IMG/VR virus record: IMGVR_UViG_3300006754_005499
Coordinates: 1-61,059 of that record
Direction: 5' to 3' (one strand)
Source of the DNA: a virus
DNA length: 61,059 nucleotides
Part shown: positions 47,312 to 55,744 of the stretch, one piece after another
How positions within the stretch are numbered: the stretch's first letter is position 1
Layout of the letters: each line of letters begins with the position of its first letter
Position numbers and translations under genes: made by a program
The notes under the pieces: generated by a model
Told to the model about the DNA's origin: nothing
The model's database searches: none
Seen by the model: the letters and a program-made list of their open reading frames with translations, nothing else

Positions 47312-47929
47312 CTATCTAACCTCTATGTCTTTAAACAATTCAAACTCGGTCAAATCACGATAGGGAGGATCCTCCGGAATGTCCGGCATGTGTTCTGGGT
47401 AATTCTGCATCAACATAAGGCCGCGGGTAGCTTGCTCGGGGCCCATATACATATTCCACCCCTCCTCTCCAATGTCATCCTCATGGTAGGGCACCGGGCT
47501 GCGACCTTCGTAGCGACCCTTCTTAAACCACTCAACTGCCTCTTCATCATCAGTTAGAATCATGCCTCCTTTACCAATCTTTAGATGCTTCTTAATATGG
47601 AAAGACAGGCACATGTAGGCGCCGGGAATATACATGTTAGAAGTAAACCTTTTTGCAGCATCCCAAATAGGAAACGGTTTAAATTGGTATATCCCTTCCC
47701 ACTCAACGTCTTCGAACACCAAATTGCCGCCGGCCTGCATAATAGACTGCGGAGGGGACAAATAGGTACGTCTTGGTATTATAACGTCTTGGCCGCTGAT
47801 GTCGTTATACATGCATGCTAAAAAAAGAGCGTTAGTACAGCTATCAGTCGATACAGCATAGGGCGCGCCGGTGTAATGGGCAACTTCTTCCTCAAACATT
47901 TCAACTATTTTATATGGGTTATGTAACAC
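47312..47929 (-). CDS. compact DegT/DnrJ/EryC1/StrS-type aminotransferase
   Basis: A 205-aa form of the PLP-dependent sugar aminotransferases, whose usual length is 360-400 aa. The N-terminal block AVSTDSCTNALFLACM is classic. Asp90 (WDAAKRF) should bind the PLP ring nitrogen, and K114 in SFHIKKHLKIGKGG the cofactor. About 50 residues between strand 3 and the Asp are missing, and the C-terminal domain is cut after the helix GPEQATRGLMLM. The start is a GTG at 47929 that overlaps the upstream gene by 11 nt; residues 4-14 (NPYKIVEMFEE) fit the family N-terminus and support it. It could be a minimal enzyme or a sugar-binding relic. Confidence 0.75.
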   Translation of the reverse strand: MLHNPYKIVEMFEEEVAHYTGAPYAVSTDSCTNALFLACMYNDISGQDVIIPRRTYLSPPQSIMQAGGNLVFEDVEWEGIYQFKPFPIWDAAKRFTSNMYIPGAYMCLSFHIKKHLKIGKGGMILTDDEEAVEWFKKGRYEGRSPVPYHEDDIGEEGWNMYMGPEQATRGLMLMQNYPEHMPDIPEDPPYRDLTEFELFKDIEVR

Positions 47930-48755
47930 TCTTTTCCACTTGCTCTGAAGGCCACCAATTATGTCTTACAAACCATAAATTATGTGCCTTGATAACCTCA
48001 TCGGGCGGTGAGGCCACCCTAGCTACTTGTTCATCAACTCTCATGTCCAAACTAGTCCACTTTGATTCTTCTGATGTGGCGGAGGGCGAGCCTAGGCGCC
48101 TGCGGCGAAAAGTTTCGAAATCGTTCGAAACAGCTTCAAAATCAATAATATGATGTGTTCGATGTATCTCTTCAATCAGTTTTCTTTTGCATTCGAAACC
48201 ATAAAAGTCATGTAATTCCATGGCGATAAAGTCTATTTTATCATATGAATTAAAGTTTTTAAATATCTCATATTCGCTTCCCTCACAGTCAATCTTAAGA
48301 TAATTTATCCTATCAACCTTAATTAAATCAAATATATCATCTAAAGACACTGTCTCGCAACTTTCATCTAAATTTGAAAAATCTTCACTCTCAAAATCCG
48401 CACACGTAATGTTTCCACTGTAATTTTCTTTTTCTGCCCTCAATTGGACTTCCACACCGGAGTGGCCAGTTACCGCTTTTTGGAATACTTCCACGTTGTC
48501 AATCGACATTAGTTCACAAAAGTTTCTTATGATTTTGCAGTGTCTTTCGAACGGTTCAAATGCATATATCTTGTGGAATAATGCATTTGCATATATTGAA
48601 AATGCACCAATATTTGCACCAATGTCGACCGCGATGGGCCATATCTGGCCCCGGTCAGGTACCGGGAGCGGGTAGCTGGCCCAACATTCTTTTACAAGCT
48701 CCTCCAAACTATCAATAACGTTCTCGTCGGTAAGGTTCGTAAATTGAGTACTCAT
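47919..48755 (-). CDS. FkbM-family methyltransferase
   Basis: A 278-aa SAM-dependent O-methyltransferase. VDIGANIGAFSIYA (43-56) is motif I; AFEPF binds the SAM ribose; LKIDCEGSEYEIF (153-165) is the FkbM signature. Such enzymes methylate sugar hydroxyls in natural products and surface glycans. The C-terminal 60 residues are Arg- and Ser-rich and vary in the family. It is coupled by ATGA to the short reductase-like gene upstream and overlaps the aminotransferase start. DNA around 48241-48300 is very AT-rich. Confidence 0.85.
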   Translation of the reverse strand: MSTQFTNLTDENVIDSLEELVKECWASYPLPVPDRGQIWPIAVDIGANIGAFSIYANALFHKIYAFEPFERHCKIIRNFCELMSIDNVEVFQKAVTGHSGVEVQLRAEKENYSGNITCADFESEDFSNLDESCETVSLDDIFDLIKVDRINYLKIDCEGSEYEIFKNFNSYDKIDFIAMELHDFYGFECKRKLIEEIHRTHHIIDFEAVSNDFETFRRRRLGSPSATSEESKWTSLDMRVDEQVARVASPPDEVIKAHNLWFVRHNWWPSEQVEKSVT

Positions 48756-49276
48756 TGAACTGCCCCGGTCTTTCCCAGCAACATCAAATTCTGAACGGTC
48801 GTAGCTCTTAAAATCTCACCATTGTACGTGAAAATTTTCACCGCCCCACCATAGGAGGTCAACTCCAAAATCTTATCTGCGGCGTCTTTCATACAAATGA
48901 GACCCATTTCACCATATGGTTCAACTTCCTCATTTCGTAGCTTTGTTAAAATCCCTCTCCCTATCAAAATTGGAAACTTCACAACTATTCCGTTTTCACA
49001 ATTTTGCAACAAGTATGACTCTGCTAAATTCTTATAATGTACATACCAGCAATCTTTTTCAGAAGTGGTAGAAACAAATATAATTTTAGATTTGTTATGT
49101 CGATCGGTGAAAAGCTTAAACTTTTCGTATTCGGTCGATTGAGCAGGTTTGGAGCGATCTTGAATATTCCATGTATGGTAAATATATGTTGAAATAGGTG
49201 ATGATGCATCACTTTCTGTTAATCGTTTGTTAAGCACGTGGCCCAACTGTCCTCTTCCATTAATAAGCTTTATCAC
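48752..49276 (-). CDS. very short Rossmann-fold reductase-like protein
   Basis: A 174-aa protein that looks like a shrunken extended-SDR enzyme. INGRGQLGHVL (5-15) resembles the GxxGQLG loop of RmlD-type reductases, KIIFVSTTS (64-72) the Ser/Thr strand, and Y78-x3-K82 the catalytic pair. LVICMKDAADKILEL-type sequence near the C-terminus fits the sugar-binding half. RmlD is about 290-300 aa, so over 100 residues are missing. It starts with GTG at 49276 after a 47-nt gap that lacks a clear ribosome site. It may reduce a 4-keto sugar made by the rmlB-like enzyme, or only bind NAD(P). Confidence 0.55.
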   Translation of the reverse strand: MIKLINGRGQLGHVLNKRLTESDASSPISTYIYHTWNIQDRSKPAQSTEYEKFKLFTDRHNKSKIIFVSTTSEKDCWYVHYKNLAESYLLQNCENGIVVKFPILIGRGILTKLRNEEVEPYGEMGLICMKDAADKILELTSYGGAVKIFTYNGEILRATTVQNLMLLGKTGAVQ

Positions 49277-49323
49277 AGTTCAAGAATACCATATAATGCC
49301 AAGATCGTTAATGGGCATCAAGA

Positions 49324-49731
49324 TTAGGCCTCTTCTTTATGGGCCTCTTTTTCCAACAAATAGTATTTCTTAACAAATCCACAACTTTCAAACAGCTTAA
49401 TGCTTGCTTTGTTTTCAAGCTTAATCTTTGCAACTGCATCTGGATACAGTTGCATTATTTCATTAACCATAAATTTGCCCACCCCTCTCTTTTGAAAATC
49501 TGGATGAGTACATACTCCGATGTCTTCAGCCAGCACCCGAATAAAGCCGGCTGGTTTATCATCAACTAAACACAGGTGGAAACATTGGCCGTGAGACATC
49601 ATATAGTCGACATGCTGTTCAGGGCGAATCTCCTCTTGTTGGATAAACCCATACTTAACGCGCCCGTCGTTGCGCAGCCCTCTTATAAACTCCCAGTATT
49701 TAGGTTCATTTTTGACAAATTCTAACCGCAT
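49324..49731 (-). CDS. GNAT-family N-acetyltransferase
   Basis: A 135-aa acetyltransferase. The acetyl-CoA loop is Q80-K-R-G-V-G85, preceded by the strand GVCTHPDF and followed by a helix (FMVNEIMQLYP). The end ENKASIKLFESCGFVKKYYLLEK is the normal GNAT C-terminus. Likely acceptor is an amino sugar nucleotide, given the aminotransferase-like gene nearby. The ATG overlaps the upstream gene by 10 nt. Confidence 0.85.
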   Translation of the reverse strand: MRLEFVKNEPKYWEFIRGLRNDGRVKYGFIQQEEIRPEQHVDYMMSHGQCFHLCLVDDKPAGFIRVLAEDIGVCTHPDFQKRGVGKFMVNEIMQLYPDAVAKIKLENKASIKLFESCGFVKKYYLLEKEAHKEEA

Positions 49732-50504
49732 GATTTATATATATCTCCCAGTGGGTGCCCCAACCAATAAGCTTTCAAATAATCTCGTTCAAGAGATAAA
49801 TCCATCCACTTATGAAGGGTGGTACCTACATCAATATACGTGTTTTTCTCCGCAATGTTAAATAATTCATGAATCAATATTTCGCTAAGGCTGCTGGCGG
49901 AGAAAAGAAAGACGTGGTCTTGAATGTCGTTGTTTTGGACCCACTCGCACACCTCATCAATCAGGTGATGATCGTTGACAATGCAGTTTCTTCCAACTCG
50001 AAAATCCTTTACCACGTCAAAAGGAAGTGTTTGGATGTTCGCGTTTTCACTACATACCATAACGACTTTATGGTTGGCAAATTCTGGTACCATGTTGTTG
50101 ACAAAGAGGGGGTAATTGGCGTTAACGAACAAATTTGTCGTGGTCCAATGTTCCTCGCCGTTATTATAGAGATCGCGCATCCACGGTATATACTCATTGA
50201 TTGCGCACGTGCAATTAGCGCATCCTCCGCCGACAAAATAGTTCTTCTTTTTAAAGGAAAAGGCTTTTAAGAGCCTTTCTCTCACGATAGCGTCCCTTTC
50301 GGGTAAGAATTCTTTATAATCGTCGGGTGAGTAGCCGAACCCATACCTTATGTCACCTACTTCTACATGACTCTCCCCTAAGAGGACCTTCTTATTTTGC
50401 ATTACAAATACTTCACCATCCGAAAACCGCGTAAACGCAAAGTGTTCCCCGTTTTTTAGCTTGTTCAGCAAGAAAAAAAAGTCCTCTACATACCCTTGCG
50501 ACAT
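49722..50504 (-). CDS. putative GT-D-fold glycosyltransferase (DUF1792-like)
   Basis: A 260-aa protein. FTRFSDGEVFVM (residues 24-35) resembles the RFGDGE motif of GT-D glucosyltransferases such as the SP_1767/DUF1792 family, where the acidic residues bind metal and UDP-sugar. Late in the protein, TYIDVGTTLHKWM resembles the D-x-G block near the active site. The middle has a Cys pair (CANCTCA). The start overlaps the 2-epimerase stop by one base. The assignment rests on two short motifs only, so another sugar-transferase fold is possible. Confidence 0.55.
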   Translation of the reverse strand: MSQGYVEDFFFLLNKLKNGEHFAFTRFSDGEVFVMQNKKVLLGESHVEVGDIRYGFGYSPDDYKEFLPERDAIVRERLLKAFSFKKKNYFVGGGCANCTCAINEYIPWMRDLYNNGEEHWTTTNLFVNANYPLFVNNMVPEFANHKVVMVCSENANIQTLPFDVVKDFRVGRNCIVNDHHLIDEVCEWVQNNDIQDHVFLFSASSLSEILIHELFNIAEKNTYIDVGTTLHKWMDLSLERDYLKAYWLGHPLGDIYKSCG

Positions 50505-51514
50505 TACAAGCCTTCCTGTGTTAAAATTTCAATTATTCGTTCAGATGAACGGCCGTCGCCATATGGGCATTCTTCATCCGGGTCCGGAATGGGATTGTTG
50601 TTTATTTCCTTAAAGATAGAAGACAGTTGACTGGGTTCACCACACAGCGTAGCAAAAACACCCATACCCTCACCTCGCTCGGTTGTTTTCCTACAGACAA
50701 TGCACCGCTTGCGGAAAAAGGAAGATTCTTCTTGTAGGCCGCCACTATCAGTGATGACTAAGTGGCTTTCAGATAAAAGCTTAATAAACTCTTCATATTT
50801 CATAGCATCGACAGCCTTAACATTTTTAAGTAGGCCCTGGTGTTTGATGACATTAGGGTTTGGGTGGATCGGTAACACAAACTCTAGATCCGGATGCTGA
50901 GTCGCTAGAGTCTCGAAAGTAGCAAACCATTCTTCTATGTCCGAATGATTCTCACGGCGGTGCATAGTCACCACCACTTTGTTTGTACGTTTCGGTACAA
51001 TCTCTACCAAATTATCTAACACAGTGTTCCCTACCACATGGACGGACCCTGCCACCTTCTCGCGGTGAAGATTGGCTGCTGCAGTTTCCGTGGGGCACAA
51101 ATGGACCGTGGCCAGTCTAGACAGGGCTTGTCGGTTAAATTCTTCTGGATACGGATTGTCAAGGTCATATGTACGCAACCCTGCCTCTAGGTGTATTACT
51201 TTAAGCTTCCTGTGAAAAGCTGCCAAGCCCACTGCAAATGCCGAGGTTGTGTCTCCCTGAACCAAGACATGAGTGGTGTCTTCGAAGGCCACACAGTTGT
51301 TTGGGGTTAGGATGGAGGAGACCAGCGCGTCGAGGCGATTGGTATCGCCTTTAATCAGCATCCTCTCTAAATTATTGTGGTCCAGGTGCGACAACAGATC
51401 TTCATGCTGTCCCGTAAACAACATCTTATATTTAACGTCATGTTTCTGACATGCAGCGATGATGGGTTTAATTTTTATGTATTCAGGTCGAGTACCAAAA
51501 CTAATTAATAACAT
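50504..51514 (-). CDS. wecB: UDP-N-acetylglucosamine 2-epimerase
   Basis: A 336-aa enzyme predicted to interconvert UDP-GlcNAc and UDP-ManNAc. SFGTRPEYIKIKPI, VLVQGDTTSAFA, HLEAGLRT, PEEFNRQ, VVTMHRRENH and ITDSGGLQEE are the conserved blocks, in the right order and spacing, with the catalytic acidic residues in the last four. Length is near the bacterial norm (about 370). The ATG follows directly on the upstream stop (TGAATG). With the dehydrogenase of the island it could give UDP-ManNAcA. Confidence 0.9.
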   Translation of the reverse strand: MLLISFGTRPEYIKIKPIIAACQKHDVKYKMLFTGQHEDLLSHLDHNNLERMLIKGDTNRLDALVSSILTPNNCVAFEDTTHVLVQGDTTSAFAVGLAAFHRKLKVIHLEAGLRTYDLDNPYPEEFNRQALSRLATVHLCPTETAAANLHREKVAGSVHVVGNTVLDNLVEIVPKRTNKVVVTMHRRENHSDIEEWFATFETLATQHPDLEFVLPIHPNPNVIKHQGLLKNVKAVDAMKYEEFIKLLSESHLVITDSGGLQEESSFFRKRCIVCRKTTERGEGMGVFATLCGEPSQLSSIFKEINNNPIPDPDEECPYGDGRSSERIIEILTQEGL

Positions 51515-53104
51515 TCACTTTCCCTCTCGTACAAGCTGCCACCCTCCCGCGATAGCTTTTTGCACACAGAAGTCCCTCTCAGAGAAGAACGTCTGATGGC
51601 TCACAGCGGAGTTGGTTGAAGTGGCTTTGCTATCAATCCCTAGCTCGTTACCATAGATTGAACCATGTAGTGCTTTGTTATCTGGCGGATGAGGAGGGCA
51701 ATAGGTCTTAATTCCTCCATGCTTTTGGGCCATATAAGAAAACTGCATGTCCTCACCGTTATCCCACGTGGTAGGCGGCTCGTACCACAAGTATTTAAGC
51801 CACGAGCGCTCAAAAAACCACGCGTGGCCCACAAGATCGACCTCTGTAGTTTTCGTGTTTTCAGCAGGCCAACCGATGCGAGTGTGAGGATTATAAGTAT
51901 TATTGTGTAAAATTACACCAGCTGAACCTAAAATCCCAGGTGTTTCCTTCATCGTCTGTATACAGTTTTCAAACCACTGTGAGCCCGGTATTGTGTCGTC
52001 GTCGAAAATAGCAACATATTTCGTGTCCGCCAACAATGCAGCAGAAAACCGTCCGTAAAATTTCCAATTATGGTCATTCCGGAATACCCTGTCAACATCT
52101 AAAACTTCAAAATCAAACCCACTTAGATCTTCGTGGTCATTGACCCAAATCCAAATTTGTTTAGGAGGCCGGTTTTGTTCCTTGATCGATTTTATTTGAC
52201 GCTCCAAGTTGTAAGGACGCCGATATGCATTTAAGATAACTGTAATGTCTTCATATTCTGCAGGAGCAACGAACGTGTCGACAAAGACGTCTATTACCCT
52301 CTCTCGTTGTCCTCTCAAGTATTCGATAAGCTCGGCGCCCTTTAATTTAAACCAATCCTCGCTTGTGGCACCAATTAAATGATTAGTGTGCACCGTGCAC
52401 CCCAACATACGAGCTTCAACGATGACACGGCTATAAGTCTCCAAAACGGTAGGTAAGAATACGAAGCTCTCACACTCGCTCAGTTGTTCAAGAAAGGCGG
52501 AGGGTGTGCATGGGCCCAAGAGTTCGTACTCCATCTTATTAGAAGCGCAGTGCTCGATGGCGCCAGAGGTGTTCTTAATAACATTTGCCGAGTTCATGAC
52601 GCCGGCGACGCGGCGCTTTGTACTCGTACGCAGCAATTGCTCAATGTGATCCAATTCTTGATCAGTCCACGGGTTTGTTGAAGCATTGATAATGTTTTTC
52701 AAGCCCAAGTTCTTCTGTAATACTTCTGCATGGATTTTCGTTTGGCAGACCACCGCGTGGGCATTTCGATAAAAGTCCTTGTTTACAAGTTGGTCAGCGG
52801 GGGCTATGAAATCCTGGAACACGGAGGGGTCCCGCGTTTTCAAATATTTATGATCATGCTCATAGATGATGTATTTCTCCTGTGCCAGTTTACGCTTACA
52901 GGAGTCGCCCAGGTTTAAAAAGTTGCCTACAATAAAGTTGCTGCCGGAGTATTCTTCGAGTACAAATAAATTTACCTGATGAGAGTGTATGGGTATCACT
53001 GTGTGGCCGCGAGACCTCAGAGAAGTAATCAAAACATCGTTTACTATCTCTCCTCCACCGCAAACATCTGCTTTAAAAAAATCAGCAATAAAGACGTACT
53101 GCAC
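51515..53104 (-). CDS. two-domain glycosyltransferase, GT-B fused to GT-A
   Basis: A 529-aa fusion. Residues 1-265 look like a GT-B enzyme: GGGEIVNDVLI near the start and LPTVLETYSRVIVEARMLGC with an E-x7-E pair. Residues about 280-529 form a GT2-type GT-A domain: ITVILNAYRRPYNLERQIKSI, the metal-binding DDD in VAIFDDDTIPG, and WDNGEDMQFSYMAQKHG with the catalytic ED. It may add two sugars in sequence. It lies between two GT4 genes and the 2-epimerase with spacings of 2 and 0 nt. Confidence 0.85.
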   Translation of the reverse strand: MQYVFIADFFKADVCGGGEIVNDVLITSLRSRGHTVIPIHSHQVNLFVLEEYSGSNFIVGNFLNLGDSCKRKLAQEKYIIYEHDHKYLKTRDPSVFQDFIAPADQLVNKDFYRNAHAVVCQTKIHAEVLQKNLGLKNIINASTNPWTDQELDHIEQLLRTSTKRRVAGVMNSANVIKNTSGAIEHCASNKMEYELLGPCTPSAFLEQLSECESFVFLPTVLETYSRVIVEARMLGCTVHTNHLIGATSEDWFKLKGAELIEYLRGQRERVIDVFVDTFVAPAEYEDITVILNAYRRPYNLERQIKSIKEQNRPPKQIWIWVNDHEDLSGFDFEVLDVDRVFRNDHNWKFYGRFSAALLADTKYVAIFDDDTIPGSQWFENCIQTMKETPGILGSAGVILHNNTYNPHTRIGWPAENTKTTEVDLVGHAWFFERSWLKYLWYEPPTTWDNGEDMQFSYMAQKHGGIKTYCPPHPPDNKALHGSIYGNELGIDSKATSTNSAVSHQTFFSERDFCVQKAIAGGWQLVREGK

Positions 53105-53106
53105 TA

Positions 53107-54429
53107 CTACTCGTATGTCTGCACCGGTGGGGAAGCGGGGGGCGGCGTGATACCCGATATAGGTTGCAGCATGGTGCCGACCTCGGGCTCCTTTAGCACA
53201 TTCAGGATCTCTTCCGCAAACTTAGTACTTTGGTTTTCAAAGGAGTGTGTTTGTAATATATGCTTTTGCAACTTCTTCGCCAAACCGCGATGTTGGTTAT
53301 ACTTTTTAATCATTTCCTTCATTTTGGTTTTGGCGCTATTTTCCTTTGGATAGCACCACGCTGCATCGGGCTGGATTACTCCCTCCCAATGAGCATCTTC
53401 CTGAACAACATTCAAATCATAATCGACCCGAGAAAAATGGGGCCGCATTCGAACCTTTTTTGTCTTTTTCTTGATAACCGGAGCATACAAAAAATCTAAT
53501 TGACCACCCCACTCTGGTGCCAACACTGGCATGCCATTACAAACAGCCTCGAAAAGCGGTAATCCATACCCTTCTCCGTGTGACAGGGATAACAAGCAAT
53601 GAATGTCAGGATGGGTATAAAGACCAGTCATCTCTTCATCGGTCATCTCTCCGTGCACCAAGTATATCTTACACTGGATCTCTTGATCCTCGAAAGAGTC
53701 CATAAGTTGTGTGAACCCTGCGCTTGTAACTTCGCGGTCCATGGTGCTATTATTCTGATTGAACACCTTCAAAACGAGACCCACTGTTGGATCATCCTTA
53801 AACTGTTCAATGAACCACCTGGTCGTGTTTAGCAAGTTCTTGCGGGGTCCATTTTGTGCAACGATAAGAAAGTTGAACTTGGTTTTAAACTCAACCCCCA
53901 GTTCTGCTGGTTCTAAAGTCTTAGCAGGGAAATTGACGACGGACACCGGAGTGGTGACACGAAAATCCTCAAACACCTGGCCTGTTTCTTTATGTTCGGC
54001 ATGGTATGCCGTGTTGTCAAAGCCATATTTAGCGTGATTTGACACAACTATGACCTTGTCCATCATATTGGACTTCTCAACCCAAATCGGTGCTATTTTT
54101 GTACACTCAATCCCAGCTGTGTATCCTATATTAACGGCTGCTATCCTTTCCCATTCATTAGGAATAGTGACCTGTAAGGACACATCATAGGTGTGAGGAC
54201 CCACATCTGGTTGGGCATTTGCTACATTGGTCTTGCCAATGGTATAGTCAATCCAACGCCTCTCCTCAGAGTCCTCTGCTAACCAACTTGTGTTTCCCCA
54301 GCCGGTAGTCATTAGATAAATATCAAACTTATCCTCGTGGGCTCGGAGAGTACGCAAGGCAAATCTTGTCTGTTCTCCATAGCCGCTGCGCGTCAGGGCT
54401 GGCCCTCTTACAATGATCTTTTTTCTCAT
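53107..54429 (-). CDS. GT4-type glycosyltransferase
   Basis: A 440-aa GT-B enzyme. RSGYGEQTRFALR near the start is a glycine-rich acceptor loop; FLIVAQNGPRKNL starts the donor domain; LSLSHGEGYGLPLFEAVCNGMPVL carries E-x7-E for the donor diphosphate. The C-terminal 40 residues are Pro-rich and end beyond the fold. The ATG overlaps the stop of the GT4 gene upstream as ATGA. Donor unknown. Confidence 0.85.
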   Translation of the reverse strand: MRKKIIVRGPALTRSGYGEQTRFALRTLRAHEDKFDIYLMTTGWGNTSWLAEDSEERRWIDYTIGKTNVANAQPDVGPHTYDVSLQVTIPNEWERIAAVNIGYTAGIECTKIAPIWVEKSNMMDKVIVVSNHAKYGFDNTAYHAEHKETGQVFEDFRVTTPVSVVNFPAKTLEPAELGVEFKTKFNFLIVAQNGPRKNLLNTTRWFIEQFKDDPTVGLVLKVFNQNNSTMDREVTSAGFTQLMDSFEDQEIQCKIYLVHGEMTDEEMTGLYTHPDIHCLLSLSHGEGYGLPLFEAVCNGMPVLAPEWGGQLDFLYAPVIKKKTKKVRMRPHFSRVDYDLNVVQEDAHWEGVIQPDAAWCYPKENSAKTKMKEMIKKYNQHRGLAKKLQKHILQTHSFENQSTKFAEEILNVLKEPEVGTMLQPISGITPPPASPPVQTYE

Positions 54430-55730
54430 GCTGCTTTCTTCCTCTTGGTAATCTCTTGGAGTGTCCAGGGTTTATAGTTCTTTCTAGTCTCCCATGAGCC
54501 ACAGTGCTCATGTAGGTCTTGGATCGTGTCATCCCAGGTTTCAATGGCCTTGTTGAGGCTATAGTTTTTTTCTACATGTTGGCGTCCTAGTTCGCCCAAT
54601 TTGTCTCGCTCCTTCTGCGAGAAATTGTAAAATCTTTCCAGGGCTTCAACCACCACCTCCTCCGAGAGGCGGTCTTCGTAGATCGCTGGAATGTTTTGGG
54701 ACCCTATGATCGCCTTTGAAGTGGGGTCAAGACCGATCCCAAAATATTTCTTTCCATCTGTGACTTGCTCTTGAAGACCCCCGGTCTTATTAACCAGAAT
54801 AGGGGTCCCGCACGCCAAAGACTCTAGGGTTGCTAAGCCAAAGCCCTCAGCATCAGATATATTAATAGTACAGTCAACCATATTGTAAATTTTAGCTAAA
54901 ATCGGTTCGGGCAGCTTTTCCTTTGACAGCATGACTTGTCCATCAGTTATTCCCAATTCTCTAAGAATGTACTCTAGATCTTGACCATGCTGGTCTGTAG
55001 GATCTGTATGCATGATGAGCATCGCTTTATCGTGACCTACTTTGTCCAAAAACTTTTTGAACCAATAGATCAATGAACCAGATTGTTTTCGCCGGGCGTT
55101 TCTGTTGTTCCAGAAAAAAACCATCTTGTCTTCATTCTTCTCACCAAGTGCTTCTTGACGAAACTGCCTTATCTCTTCCTCTGGAAGCTTAATGTACGCA
55201 GGACCAGGGACGTGCCCAATACGCTTAACAGGGACGTCCGGAGACACAGTCCTCACTATATCATCAGTAACTTTAGAAATTGTCACTACCAAGTCATTGG
55301 AATCATAGTATTTCTTATTAAAAGTAGGGTATGGGTAATTATCCCATACATGGTAGTAAACCATCGGGATCATCGGACGGATCTCATTGTCCATCTCCCA
55401 TAGCCAGCCCCAAAACCTCGGATCTGTCATAAACCACAAGACATCAGGGCGCTCGGAACGAATCAAAGAGCGTATCACGTCTTTGTTACCATACCCGTCT
55501 ATAGGGACGATTTTCCAACTCTCCCCGTACTCAGGGGTTACAATAGGTTTGTAATCATGATGCTTCATGGCGCCGGCCAAAGAGAAAAATTCATATTTCC
55601 CAGTACGCAGCAGCCCCTCAATAAAGTACTTTGTCTGTGTACCGACCCCTGAGGGTGATAAGGGGTGATCACTCAAAGTTAAGATTTTTATTTTTTTTGG
55701 AGAAGTATCCCCACTAATATTTTCAGACAT
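54426..55730 (-). CDS. GT4-type glycosyltransferase, first gene of the glycan island
   Basis: A 434-aa GT-B enzyme. HPLSPSGVGTQTKYFIEG is the N-terminal loop, HVWDNYPYP an acceptor-site block, and ISDAEGFGLATLESLACGTPILV the E-x7-E donor site. It shares layout with the next gene (53107-54429), so the two may be old duplicates. GGGA lies about 10 nt before the ATG at 55730. It is the first gene of the island in the direction of transcription and lies 14 nt after the RecB-family nuclease gene. Confidence 0.85.
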   Translation of the reverse strand: MSENISGDTSPKKIKILTLSDHPLSPSGVGTQTKYFIEGLLRTGKYEFFSLAGAMKHHDYKPIVTPEYGESWKIVPIDGYGNKDVIRSLIRSERPDVLWFMTDPRFWGWLWEMDNEIRPMIPMVYYHVWDNYPYPTFNKKYYDSNDLVVTISKVTDDIVRTVSPDVPVKRIGHVPGPAYIKLPEEEIRQFRQEALGEKNEDKMVFFWNNRNARRKQSGSLIYWFKKFLDKVGHDKAMLIMHTDPTDQHGQDLEYILRELGITDGQVMLSKEKLPEPILAKIYNMVDCTINISDAEGFGLATLESLACGTPILVNKTGGLQEQVTDGKKYFGIGLDPTSKAIIGSQNIPAIYEDRLSEEVVVEALERFYNFSQKERDKLGELGRQHVEKNYSLNKAIETWDDTIQDLHEHCGSWETRKNYKPWTLQEITKRKKAA

Positions 55731-55744
55731 GTGTATTTATTCCC

